64,000 nucleotides of DNA. Source: Candidatus Hydrogenedentota bacterium. GTDB lineage: Bacteria > Hydrogenedentota > Hydrogenedentia > Hydrogenedentales > JAEUWI01. The notes beneath the pieces are model-generated. The model saw only the letters and a program-made list of their open reading frames with translations. It did no database searches and had not been told where the DNA came from. Location: contig JAHBVV010000005.1 of the NCBI GenBank assembly GCA_019637335.1, forward strand, positions 186,001 through 250,000, written 5' to 3'. This document shows, piece by piece, positions 44,811-53,422 of the stretch. Each line of letters starts with the position of its first letter. Position 1 is the first letter of the stretch. Both the position numbers and the translations under genes were made by a program.

Positions 44811-45430
44811 TACACCACCTCACATTTGCGCGATGCTGCCTTGCAATCGTCGCCTTTGTCCTGTGCAAGATGGGCGCCAACAATAAACGGGTCCAAATCC
44901 CCGCAAAAGCGCGAAATACAGAGCTCTCGGCCCCCAGCCAGCGCGCTATACTGTGCGAGAGACATGTGCAATTGAACACTGCTGCGCAGTGGACGAGGGG
45001 TCTCTGGCGCGGGCTGCCGCCCCGTTGCAATGGGGCCGCGATGATCGCCCATTTCCCTTTGCAGGACGTTCAAACTACAGTAATGTGCATGCAATATCGC
45101 CCGGCCCGAAGACGCACATCCGGGGGCGCGGGATCGAGCAGAGGGGATTTCCGAGGGGTTGTTGTATGAATTGCGCACTAGTGCACGCGCAGAAGTGCTC
45201 AGGTTTTCGCCCGCTGGTCGCCTGGGGCGAACTGGATTCGCACTCCCGCCGCCTCAGTGCTAGAATCGGGTGGTCATCGCGCTGCGGGAATGGTCCAGCC
45301 CGAAGCGGCACGGTTTATGCGAACAGTTCGGTTGCACACAGCAACCTGTACGCGCTTCCGGTCGGCGCCGTTGACCTGATGCGTGGATGCGCCACCGGCG
45401 AGAAGCACGATGTGTAGACGGGAGTATTCC
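44811..45430. other. 620-base divergent control region between rnfB and hoxF
   Basis: No convincing gene. Seen: a TATACT at 44947-44952 with no good -35; the palindrome GCACTAGTGC (45175-45184); and the hox promoter candidate at 45237-45266. An 83-codon frame (45166-45417) has no family likeness. Both energy operons must start here, so this is where their regulation should lie. I find no convincing promoter for rnfB on the minus strand. Confidence 0.5.
45237..45266 (+). promoter_or_regulatory. candidate promoter of the hox-hyp operon
   Basis: TTCGCA (45237-45242, 4 of 6) and TAGAAT (45261-45266, 5 of 6) are separated by 18 bases. The -10 is preceded by TGC, giving an extended -10. The leader to hoxF would be about 158 bases. 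Confidence 0.35.
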
Positions 45431-47200
45431 ATGGTAGATACGGATCTCATCAAACGGATCGTCCAGCAATATGGATCGGACCGGAGCCGCCTGATGGATA
45501 TGGCGCGCGCGGTTCATGCGGCATTGGGGCACATCTCCGAGGAGGCGTCCGCCGCGCTTGCGGAGGCCCTGGGCGTACCGTTGGTGGAAGTGCGGGACAT
45601 GGTCAGCTTCTACGCGTTCTTTTCCCGGGAAGCGCAGGCGCAGAATGTGGTCCGGCTGTGCCACGCGGCGGTGGAGCGGATGCAGGGCGCGGACGCGATT
45701 GCGGCGGCGCTGGAGTCGGCGGCGGGGACGCGGTTTGGAGCCAATGATCCCGGCGCGGACATCGCCCTGCGTTACACGAGCTGCATCGGCCTGAGCGATC
45801 AGGGCCCGAGCGCGCTGGTCAATGGGGTTCCGCTGACGAACCTGACCGCGGACGACATTCCGGGGATTGTGGCGGCCATCCGTTCCGGCGCGGACCTGAG
45901 CAAGCTCCCGCAGGCGAGCGTGGACAACGATGTGCGGGTGGCGGGCCCGGTAATCTTCGCGTCGACGGAGCGGGGCGCGGCGGTGCGGAAGGCGGTGACG
46001 ATGACGCCGGACGAGGTTATCGACGAGATAAACACGTCGCGGCTGCGCGGGCGGGGCGGCGCGGGTTTCCCGACGGCGATGAAATGGCGCTTCTGCCGGG
46101 ACGCCAAGGGGGAGGCGCACTACGTGGTGTGCAACGCGGACGAGGGTGAGCCGGGGACGTTCAAGGACCGGGTGATCCTGGCGCAGAACCCGAACCTGGT
46201 TTTCGGGGGGATGACGGTGGCGGCGTATGCGGTCGGGGCGCGGGAGGGCATCCTCTACCTGCGCGCGGAATACGAATACATGGTCCCGCACCTGGAGGGC
46301 GAACTGGCGAAGCGCCGGCACCTCGGGCTGCTCGGGACGAATATTTGCGGCCGCGAAGGCTTCGACTTTGATATCCGCATCCAGCTCGGGGCCGGGGCGT
46401 ACATCTGCGGCGAGGAATCGGCGCTGATCGAGTCGCTCGAAGGGAAGCGCGGCGCGCCGCGCGCGCGCCCGCCGTTCCCGGTGCAGTGCGGCTACCTGGG
46501 CCAGCCGACGCTGGTGAACAACGTCGAGACCTTGTGCTGCGCGGCGCGGATCCTGGTGAATGGGGGCGCGTGGTTCGCGGGCATCGGCACGAAGGACTCC
46601 ACCGGAACGAAGCTGTTGAGCGTCTCCGGCGACTGCGAGAAGCCGGGTGTGTACGAGCTGGACTACGGGATTACGGTGCGGCAGCTGCTGGAGATGGTGG
46701 GCGCGGAAAACGCGCAGGCCGTGCAGATGGGCGGCCCTTCGGGCCGTTGCCTGGCCCCGAAGGACTACGCGCGCACAATATCCTTCGACGATCTGCCCAC
46801 GGGCGGTTCGGTGATGATCTTCGGGCCGGAGCGCGACATCATCGAAGTGATGCGGCAGTTCACCGCGTTCTTCGCGGAGGAATCCTGCGGGTGGTGCACC
46901 CCGTGCCGCGCGGGGACGACGCTGCTGGAGAAGGGGCTGGAGAAGATTCTGGAGGGCCGGGCGACGGATCGCGACCTTCGCGAGCTGGAGTCCCTGGGCC
47001 TCACCGTGAAGACGATGAGCCGGTGCGGTCTGGGACAGACGGCGGCCAACCCGGTGCTAACGACCCTGCGCAACTTCCCGGACCTGTACGCGGACCGCGT
47101 GCGGCCCGATAACGGCGGCGTGGGGATAGACCTCGAGAAGGCGGAGGCCGAATTCCACGCGATCGCGGGGCACGCGGCGGCCACAGGAGAGACGAACTGA
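45431..47200 (+). CDS. hoxF: HoxF, NAD- and FMN-binding subunit of NAD-reducing hydrogenase
   Basis: A 589-aa diaphorase subunit of the soluble NAD-coupled [NiFe]-hydrogenase (group 3d). Residues 1-150 are a NuoE-like domain with only single Cys in each ligand pair (VVRLCHAAV and SCIGLSDQGP). The same pattern is, as I recall, in Ralstonia HoxF. Then NuoF-like: RGRGGAGFPTAMKW, CNADEGEPGTFKDR, GAGAYICGEESALIESLEG and the [4Fe-4S] site ESCGWCTPCRAGTT with a later Cys in MSRCGLGQ. The ATG at 45431 follows GGGAG. Confidence 0.96.
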   Translation: MVDTDLIKRIVQQYGSDRSRLMDMARAVHAALGHISEEASAALAEALGVPLVEVRDMVSFYAFFSREAQAQNVVRLCHAAVERMQGADAIAAALESAAGTRFGANDPGADIALRYTSCIGLSDQGPSALVNGVPLTNLTADDIPGIVAAIRSGADLSKLPQASVDNDVRVAGPVIFASTERGAAVRKAVTMTPDEVIDEINTSRLRGRGGAGFPTAMKWRFCRDAKGEAHYVVCNADEGEPGTFKDRVILAQNPNLVFGGMTVAAYAVGAREGILYLRAEYEYMVPHLEGELAKRRHLGLLGTNICGREGFDFDIRIQLGAGAYICGEESALIESLEGKRGAPRARPPFPVQCGYLGQPTLVNNVETLCCAARILVNGGAWFAGIGTKDSTGTKLLSVSGDCEKPGVYELDYGITVRQLLEMVGAENAQAVQMGGPSGRCLAPKDYARTISFDDLPTGGSVMIFGPERDIIEVMRQFTAFFAEESCGWCTPCRAGTTLLEKGLEKILEGRATDRDLRELESLGLTVKTMSRCGLGQTAANPVLTTLRNFPDLYADRVRPDNGGVGIDLEKAEAEFHAIAGHAAATGETN

Positions 47201-47919
47201 TGAGCGCGCAACACGATACTTCCGCCGAGACCTTTACCTTCACCTTGGACGGTGCAACGGTAACCGCGAAACCGGGCCAGACGATACTCGAGGCCGCCCA
47301 GGACGCGGGCATTTACATCCCGAAGCTGTGTCAGAAGGATGGCCTGAGCCCGGGCGGTCACTGCCGTATTTGCACGGTGATGGTGAACGGACGCCCGGCC
47401 AGCGCGTGCACGCTGCCGGCGACGCCGGATGTGGTGGTGGAGAACAATACGGACGATCTGAACACGATGCGGCGGCACGTGGTCGAGATGCTGTTCGTCG
47501 AAGGCAACCACGTGTGCCCCTCCTGCGAAGCGAGCGGCAACTGCGAGCTTCAGGCCCTGGGCTACCGCCTGGGCATGACGGCGCCACAGTATCCGTACCT
47601 CAGCCCGGTGCGCGAGTTGGACGCCACACACGACGACATCCTGATCGACCGCAACCGCTGCGTGCTCTGCGGGCGTTGCGCCCGGGCGTCGCGGGAGCTG
47701 GACGGCAAGTCGGTCTTCGGGTTCGAGGGCCGCGGCATCAACAAGCGCATCGCGGTGAACGCGAGCAACGGCCTGGCCGGCACGGACATCGAGTTGACGG
47801 ACGAGGCGGTGGCGGCGTGCCCCGTCGGCTGCATCCTGGTCAAAGGCCGGAGCCACGTCGTCCCCATCGGGCAGCGCATGTACGATCATACCCCCATCGG
47901 CGCGGATGTTGAGTCCTGA
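47200..47919 (+). CDS. hoxU: HoxU, diaphorase iron-sulfur subunit
   Basis: A 239-aa subunit homologous to the N-terminus of NuoG. It carries a [2Fe-2S] ferredoxin site (CQKDGLSPGGHCRICTVMVNG with a later Cys in ASACTLPA), a His/Cys [4Fe-4S] segment (HVCPSCEASGNCELQAL) and CVLCGRCARASREL. It passes electrons between the hydrogenase and HoxF. Its ATG overlaps the hoxF stop by one base. Confidence 0.96.
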   Translation: MSAQHDTSAETFTFTLDGATVTAKPGQTILEAAQDAGIYIPKLCQKDGLSPGGHCRICTVMVNGRPASACTLPATPDVVVENNTDDLNTMRRHVVEMLFVEGNHVCPSCEASGNCELQALGYRLGMTAPQYPYLSPVRELDATHDDILIDRNRCVLCGRCARASRELDGKSVFGFEGRGINKRIAVNASNGLAGTDIELTDEAVAACPVGCILVKGRSHVVPIGQRMYDHTPIGADVES

Positions 47920-47957
47920 ACCCGGCGCGGGCCGAACTGCATAGGAGTATAAGAACC

Positions 47958-48497
47958 ATGGCGAAACCGCGGATTGCAACGGGCCACTTCACCGGTTGTT
48001 TCGGGTGCCATATGTCGCTGCTGGACATCGACGAGCGGATCCTGGATCTGGTGGACATCGTGGATTTCGACAAGTCGCCAATCAACGACAAGAAGCGATT
48101 CGACCAGCCGGTGGATATTGGCATTGTCGAGGGCGGCATCAGCAACGACGAGAACCTGGAATTCCTGCTGGAGTTCCGGAAAAATTGCAAGATACTTATT
48201 GCGATGGGCGCGTGCGCGATCACGGGCGGGGTTCCGTCGATGCGCAACACTGTTCCCCTTCGCGAGTGCCTGGAGGAGGCCTATCTGAACGGGCCGACGG
48301 TGGAAGGCGGGATCATTCCGAACGACCCGGATATTCCCGTGTTGCTCGACAAGGTGTACCCGTGCCACGAAGTGGTGAAGATTGATTACTTTCTCCCGGG
48401 GTGCCCGCCGTCGGCGGACACGCTGTGGGCGGCGCTGACGGCGCTGCTCTCGGGCCAGGAGCCGGAGCTGCCGTACGAGCTGGTTAAATACGACTGA
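47958..48497 (+). CDS. hoxY: HoxY, hydrogenase small subunit
   Basis: A 179-aa small subunit carrying the proximal [4Fe-4S] cluster. By my count the ligands are Cys14 and Cys17 (GCFGCHMS), Cys86 (GACAITGG) and Cys149 (PGCPPS). It is short and lacks a Tat signal, so the enzyme is cytoplasmic, as in group 3. AGGAG precedes the ATG; the gap to hoxU is 38 bases. Confidence 0.97.
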   Translation: MAKPRIATGHFTGCFGCHMSLLDIDERILDLVDIVDFDKSPINDKKRFDQPVDIGIVEGGISNDENLEFLLEFRKNCKILIAMGACAITGGVPSMRNTVPLRECLEEAYLNGPTVEGGIIPNDPDIPVLLDKVYPCHEVVKIDYFLPGCPPSADTLWAALTALLSGQEPELPYELVKYD

Positions 48498-48559
48498 ACG
48501 GAAACAACAGGGCCCAGCATGAATTCATACGCATCACGGATGCGCGGAGGTACCAGGCA

Positions 48560-50008
48560 ATGACACAGGCTGTAACGACCGATCGCCGGAAGGTGGTGAT
48601 CAATCCGGTGACCCGCGTGGAGGGGCACGGGAAAGTGACCTTGCACCTCGACGACGCCGGCCACATTGAGGAAGCGCGGTTCCACATCATCGAGTTCCGC
48701 GGGTTCGAGCGCTTCATCCAGGGGCGGCCCTACTGGGAGGCTCCCACCGTGGTCCAGCGCCTCTGCGGCATCTGCCCGGTGAGCCATCACCTCTGCGCCT
48801 CCAAGGCGATGGACGTGGTGGCGGGGGTGGACGAGGTTTCGCCGACGGCCGACAAGATGCGCCGCCTGATGCACTATGGCCAGACCTTCCAGTCGCACGT
48901 GCTGCACTTCTACCACCTGGCCTCGCCGGACCTGCTGTTCGGCTTTGACGCCCCGGTGGAACAGCGCAACGTGATCGGCGTGATCCGCGCGCACCCCGAT
49001 GTCGCTCGGAAGGCCGTCCTGATGCGCAAGTACGGGCAGGAGGTGATCAAGGCGACGGCGGGAAAGAAGATCCACGGCACGGGATCGGTGCCCGGCGGCA
49101 TCAATAAGAATCTCAGCATTGCGGAGCGGGACGTGTTGCTGCGCGGCATCGACGAGATGATCGCCTGGGCCGTTGAAGGGCTGGAGATTTGCAAGTCGGT
49201 CGTGAAGTCCGACATGGACCGCCTGCTCGCCTTCGGCAGCTTCGATTCCAACTTCGTCAGTATCGTGACCGAGGACGGCGGGCTGGACCTGTACGACGGC
49301 AATCTCCGCGCGCGGGACCAGGACGGCAAGATCATCTTCGACCAGGTCCCCCCGGCGGAGTACGTGAATTACATTCGCGAGGAGGTCCGCCCCTGGAGCT
49401 ACATGAAGTTCCCGTACATCATTTCGATGGGCAAGGAACGCGGCTGGTACCGCGTGGGCCCGCTCGCGCGTATCAACAACTGCGATTACATCGACACCCC
49501 GATCGCGGAAGCGGAGCGCCAGGCCTTCGTCGCGCTGGGCGGCGGGAAGCCGATCCAGTCGACGATGGCGTACCACTGGGCGCGCATGATCGAGACCGTG
49601 CACTCGGCGGAGAAGATCAAGGAGCTGTTGAACGACCCGGACCTTCAGGGCGACGAATTGATCCGGAAGGGCGAACGCCGGGCCTCGGGCGCGGCGTGGA
49701 TCGAGGCGCCGCGCGGTACGCTGATCCACCACTACGAAGTGGACGACAAGGACCTGATCACGATGGCGAATCTGATCGTGTCCACAACGCACAACAACGA
49801 GGCGATGAACCGGGCGGTGCAGACGGTGGCGGCGCAGTACCTGGACGGCCACGAGATCACCGAGGGCCTGCTCAACCACATTGAGGTGGGCATACGGGCC
49901 TACGATCCGTGCCTGAGCTGCGCGACACACGCGCTGGGCCAGATGCGGCTGCAGGTGCAGCTCGTGGACCAGTCCGAGAACGTGGTTTCGGAGCTGGTGC
50001 GCGGATGA
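48560..50008 (+). CDS. hoxH: HoxH, [NiFe]-hydrogenase large subunit
   Basis: A 482-aa catalytic subunit. The two Ni-Fe ligand pairs are Cys69/Cys72 in RLCGICPVSHHL and Cys451/Cys454 in DPCLSCATH. The 25 residues after His457 form the C-terminal tail that a maturation protease would remove. HoxW, the next gene, is that protease. The motifs match group 3d bidirectional NAD-linked hydrogenases. GGAGGT precedes the ATG. Confidence 0.98.
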   Translation: MTQAVTTDRRKVVINPVTRVEGHGKVTLHLDDAGHIEEARFHIIEFRGFERFIQGRPYWEAPTVVQRLCGICPVSHHLCASKAMDVVAGVDEVSPTADKMRRLMHYGQTFQSHVLHFYHLASPDLLFGFDAPVEQRNVIGVIRAHPDVARKAVLMRKYGQEVIKATAGKKIHGTGSVPGGINKNLSIAERDVLLRGIDEMIAWAVEGLEICKSVVKSDMDRLLAFGSFDSNFVSIVTEDGGLDLYDGNLRARDQDGKIIFDQVPPAEYVNYIREEVRPWSYMKFPYIISMGKERGWYRVGPLARINNCDYIDTPIAEAERQAFVALGGGKPIQSTMAYHWARMIETVHSAEKIKELLNDPDLQGDELIRKGERRASGAAWIEAPRGTLIHHYEVDDKDLITMANLIVSTTHNNEAMNRAVQTVAAQYLDGHEITEGLLNHIEVGIRAYDPCLSCATHALGQMRLQVQLVDQSENVVSELVRG

Positions 50009-50508
50009 GCCCGGACCGGCATAGACGCACCGTGGTGCTGGGCTACGGGAATCCCGGGCGGCGCGACGACGGGCTTGGCCCGGCGGCCGCCGCGGCCCTG
50101 GAGGCGCGGCCTTTGCCGGATGTGGCCGTGGAGGCGGCGTATCAACTCAACATTGAGGACGCCGCGACGCTTGCGGAATACGGAAAGGCGATATTCGTGG
50201 ATGCGGCCGTGTCGGGGCCGGAGCCCTACGAGCTGCGCCCTATAGCGCCGGCGTCCACCATCGCCTTTACCAGCCATTCGATGGATCCCGCGTCGGTGCT
50301 GGCGATATGCGAAGAAAGTTTCTGCCCCGCGCCCGAGGCCTGGGTGCTTGCGATACGGGGGTATGATTTTGCGCTGGGGGAAGGCCTCACCCCGCGGGCC
50401 GAAGAAAACCTGAACGCCGCGCTGGACGCCGTTCGCGCGCTGCTTCAGGTCAAGGAGGACAGGACACATGGATGCCGCACGGCACACAAAAACCATACTG
50501 ACCATTGA
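50005..50508 (+). CDS. hoxW: HoxW, hydrogenase maturation protease
   Basis: A 167-aa HybD/HycI-family endopeptidase that cuts the HoxH C-terminal tail after nickel insertion. It contains VLGYGNPGRRDDGLGP (with the metal-binding Asp or Glu) and FVDAAVSGP. The start overlaps the hoxH stop (ATGA). The 3' end overlaps the next gene by 41 bases. The C-terminal tail (TAHKNHTDH) lies in this overlap. Confidence 0.92.
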   Translation: MSPDRHRRTVVLGYGNPGRRDDGLGPAAAAALEARPLPDVAVEAAYQLNIEDAATLAEYGKAIFVDAAVSGPEPYELRPIAPASTIAFTSHSMDPASVLAICEESFCPAPEAWVLAIRGYDFALGEGLTPRAEENLNAALDAVRALLQVKEDRTHGCRTAHKNHTDH

Positions 50509-50869
50509 CGACGATGCCGATATTCGCGCCGCGCTGCGGGTGGTGTTGCAGGCGGAGGGCTTCAGCGTGGGCGAGGCCGCGAGTGGCGAAGAGGGCCTGA
50601 AGGTGGCGAAGAGCATCCAGCCGGACGCCATCGTCGTGGACTTGATGATGGAGAAGGTGGACACGGGCCAGCAGGTCGTGAAGGCGCTGCGGGAGAGCGG
50701 GTATGATCGCCCGATCTATTTGCTGAGCGCGGCGGGCGATACCGTGCGCTACAACATCGATCCGCGCGCCCTGGGACTCTCCGGCATCTTCCAGAAGCCC
50801 ATCGACCCGAAGTCCCTCGTGGAAACCCTGAAGGCGAAGCTGCTGCGGGACCAGGGCTCCACAGCCTGA
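50468..50869 (+). CDS. single-domain response regulator inside the hydrogenase operon
   Basis: A 133-aa receiver domain without an output domain. It has the acidic pair in TIDDDADIR (residues 13-15), phosphoacceptor Asp58 in AIVVDLMM, the Thr/Ser position in YLLSAAGD, and the conserved Lys in FQKPIDPK. AAGGAGG precedes the ATG. The gene overlaps the hoxW end by 41 bases and precedes a histidine kinase gene by 33 bases. It may signal H2, redox or energy state by protein contact. Confidence 0.92.
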   Translation: MDAARHTKTILTIDDDADIRAALRVVLQAEGFSVGEAASGEEGLKVAKSIQPDAIVVDLMMEKVDTGQQVVKALRESGYDRPIYLLSAAGDTVRYNIDPRALGLSGIFQKPIDPKSLVETLKAKLLRDQGSTA

Positions 50870-50902
50870 TCCACGGCGGCGCGCCCTCCTGGAGCCGTGC
50901 CG

Positions 50903-52363
50903 ATGCCCCTGAACCGGAATTCCGGATCGCGGATTGCTCACACACGGGAGTACCCGGTGCTCTCGAATCTGGATCTCCGGCAGCGGCTGCGGGGTCTGGT
51001 GCTGGCGCGCTTTGCCGTGGCCGCCGCGATGGTTTTCGGCGCGTTTTTCGCCCGGAACGTTGTCGGCATCGAGCAGTTGGATGTGGGCGCGCTTTGCGTG
51101 CTGGCGGCTGTGCTGTGCGGGTACAATGCCGCCGTGTACCTGGTGCTCCGCCCGTACCACCGGGACGACGAGAGCGCCGAGGTGGCCCGTGTATTCCTCG
51201 AGCGGGTGCTGCATTTTTCCGTTGCGGCGGACTTCATCGGCCTTACCGTTGCGCTATGGCTTGTCGGCGGCCCGTACTCGCCCTTCCAGGCGTTTTTTAT
51301 TTTTCACGTTATCATCGCGAGCGTGCTGCTGTCGCGCCGCGCGGCCTTTGCGCACGCGTCGGTTGCGTTCGCGTTGCTCTCTGGGCTGGTTATTGGCACG
51401 TGGTTCGGGTGGATACCCGGGCGCTACCCGGAAGGGGCGGTGGCGGCCTGCGCGGATCTTACCGGGCAGTATGTCCTGACTGTGTTGACGGTCCAGGGCC
51501 TCCTGATCATGTTGACCGCCTACCTTACGACGCACCTGGTGCACGTGCTGCGGCTGTATACCGAGCGGCTGATGGAAACCAATCAGAAACTGGAGCGGGT
51601 CTCCCGGTTGCGGCGGGATTTCCTGCATATTGCGTTGCACAACCTGCGCTCACCGGTTGGTGTCGTGAGCATGCACATGAGCAACCTGGCGCATGGCTAC
51701 GGCGGCCCGCTGACCGCGGACCAGCAGCACTGGGTGGAACGATCGCAGGCCCGGCTGCACGAGCTGAGCCGTTTCCTGAACGATCTGGAATACCTCGCGG
51801 CGCTGGAGGCGGATGAGCTTGACCATCAGATGGAGCCGGTGGACCTGGGCGCGTTGGCGGCGGAGCTGGTGGAGGAAAACCGCGACCTGGCGGAAAAGTC
51901 CGGGCACACGTTGAGGATCGAGACCGGCGATGGCGCGCTCGCGGTCTCTGGTATCGCCCGCCTGATACGCGAGGCCATCGCGAACTACATCACGAACGCG
52001 ATCAAGTACACGCCGCGGGGTGGAGAGATCTCCGTTCGCGTTCTTGAGCGCGGGCAGACCGCCTGTGTGGAGGTGGAAGATACCGGGATCGGGATCGCGC
52101 CGGCGGATCAGGGGCAGCTTTTCCACGAGATGGTGCGGATCGCGCACGGGAACGCGGAGATCGGCGACGTCGCGGGGTCGGGCCTGGGGTTGTACATCGT
52201 CCAGCGCATCGCGGAGATGCACGGCGCGAAAATCGGCGTCCGCAGCCAGGTTGGCGCGGGAAGCACGTTTTCCTTGTGCTTTCCGAAGCTGCCGGGGTTT
52301 GATGGGCGAACGGAAAACGGGTATAATACTAGAAAAGATTCGGAAGGGCGCGACCATGCATGA
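50903..52363 (+). CDS. membrane sensor histidine kinase inside the hydrogenase operon
   Basis: A 486-aa kinase with about six N-terminal membrane helices (residues about 30-200) and no clear extracellular or PAS sensor domain. The H-box HIALHNLRSPVG has its His at about residue 246, followed by the N-box (AIANYITNAIKYT), G1 (VEDTGIGIAP) and G2 (GSGLGLYIV), so it is complete. The ATG at 50903 has GGAG upstream. Its stop overlaps hypA by 8 bases. It is most likely the partner of the preceding response regulator. Confidence 0.92.
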   Translation: MPLNRNSGSRIAHTREYPVLSNLDLRQRLRGLVLARFAVAAAMVFGAFFARNVVGIEQLDVGALCVLAAVLCGYNAAVYLVLRPYHRDDESAEVARVFLERVLHFSVAADFIGLTVALWLVGGPYSPFQAFFIFHVIIASVLLSRRAAFAHASVAFALLSGLVIGTWFGWIPGRYPEGAVAACADLTGQYVLTVLTVQGLLIMLTAYLTTHLVHVLRLYTERLMETNQKLERVSRLRRDFLHIALHNLRSPVGVVSMHMSNLAHGYGGPLTADQQHWVERSQARLHELSRFLNDLEYLAALEADELDHQMEPVDLGALAAELVEENRDLAEKSGHTLRIETGDGALAVSGIARLIREAIANYITNAIKYTPRGGEISVRVLERGQTACVEVEDTGIGIAPADQGQLFHEMVRIAHGNAEIGDVAGSGLGLYIVQRIAEMHGAKIGVRSQVGAGSTFSLCFPKLPGFDGRTENGYNTRKDSEGRDHA

Positions 52364-52727
52364 ATTCAGCCTTGCGGAGCGTATACTGGAGTGCGCGCTG
52401 GAAGTTTCCGGCGAGCACGGGGGCGCGGCCATCGAGCGGGTCGTGCTGGAAATTGGCGCGCTGCGGGCGGTCGTCCCGGAGTCGCTGAAGTTTGCGTTTG
52501 AGGCCGCGTCAATGGAAACCGCCGCGGAGGGCGCCCTGCTCGAATGGCGCGAAATACCGGCGGAAGTCGAATGCCGATCCTGTCTTGAAACATACTGCCC
52601 ACAGGACATTGTCTGGTGCTGCCCCGGTTGCGGGGCCACGGGCGGCCGCGCTGTTCGCGGCGATGAACTTATCATAACCAGTGTGTCGTTGTCGGACACC
52701 CCCTGCCTTGAGGGGGCGATCCGGTAG
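52356..52727 (+). CDS. hypA: HypA, nickel-insertion protein
   Basis: A 123-aa metallochaperone that, with HypB, delivers nickel to the hydrogenase large subunit. It starts MHEFSLAERILECAL, where His2 and Glu3 belong to the nickel site. Zinc ligands are two CxxC pairs, CRSC and CPGCG. The ATG is inside the end of the kinase gene. Confidence 0.95.
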   Translation: MHEFSLAERILECALEVSGEHGGAAIERVVLEIGALRAVVPESLKFAFEAASMETAAEGALLEWREIPAEVECRSCLETYCPQDIVWCCPGCGATGGRAVRGDELIITSVSLSDTPCLEGAIR

Positions 52728-52744
52728 TCGCAAGGAGGTGCCCC

Positions 52745-53413
52745 ATGGAAATCAATGTTGTCCAGAAGGTCATGAAAGTGAACGACGAACTGGCCGAAGC
52801 GGTCCGCAAGTCGCTCGCGGATGCCGGCGTGCTTGCCCTGAACATCATGAGTTCCCCGGGGTCCGGCAAGACTACGCTTATCGAGAAGACGCTGGCCGCG
52901 TTGAACCACTCTATCCGCGTCGGCGTGATCGAGGGGGACCCGGAGACCTCGCTTGACGCGGAACGCATCGCGAAGTACGACGTTCCGGTGACGCAGATCG
53001 AGACCGCGGGCGGTTGCCACCTGGAGGCGAATCTCGTCCAGCGCGCGCTGGCGAACTTCGACCTGCCGAATCTCGACCTGCTGATCATCGAGAATGTGGG
53101 CAACCTCGTCTGCCCGGCGAGCTTCGACCTCGGCGAGGCGGCGAAGGTGGTGATGGTGAGCACGACGGAGGGGCACGACAAGCCCGCGAAGTATCCGAAC
53201 ATGTTCCGGAAGGCCGATGCGATTATCCTGAACAAAGTGGACCTGATGCCCTATGTGGACTTCAATTTTGAGAAGTTTCGCGACTATGTGCACCAGCTGA
53301 ACCCCGGCGCCCCGCTGATCGATATCTCGTGCGTCACCGGCGAGGGGCTGGACGCCTGGCTGCTGTGGATCGAAGAACGGCTCGCGCTGGAATCCGCCCA
53401 ACCGGTTTCCTGA
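52745..53413 (+). CDS. hypB: HypB, nickel-insertion GTPase
   Basis: A 222-aa GTPase with P-loop SSPGSGKTTL, a metal-site Cys-His in TAGGCHLEANL, and NKVDLMPYVDF at the NKxD position. It lacks the N-terminal CxxCGC motif and any His-rich nickel-storage tail seen in some HypB proteins. GGAGGTG is 6 bases upstream. HypB drives the nickel transfer with HypA. Confidence 0.96.
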   Translation: MEINVVQKVMKVNDELAEAVRKSLADAGVLALNIMSSPGSGKTTLIEKTLAALNHSIRVGVIEGDPETSLDAERIAKYDVPVTQIETAGGCHLEANLVQRALANFDLPNLDLLIIENVGNLVCPASFDLGEAAKVVMVSTTEGHDKPAKYPNMFRKADAIILNKVDLMPYVDFNFEKFRDYVHQLNPGAPLIDISCVTGEGLDAWLLWIEERLALESAQPVS

Positions 53414-53422
53414 GGGGGGCGG

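Noticed and set aside
45166-45417. An 83-codon plus-strand frame between rnfB and hoxF
   Set aside because: It has a modest ribosome-site-like GAGGGG upstream, but no family likeness and overlaps the likely hox promoter; left as part of the control region.
45431-45900. Loss of [2Fe-2S] ligands in the NuoE-like part of HoxF as a novelty
   Set aside because: Single cysteines (LCHAA, CIGLSDQ) seem to be the usual pattern of HoxF from NAD-reducing hydrogenases as far as I recall, so it is not a special feature of this protein.
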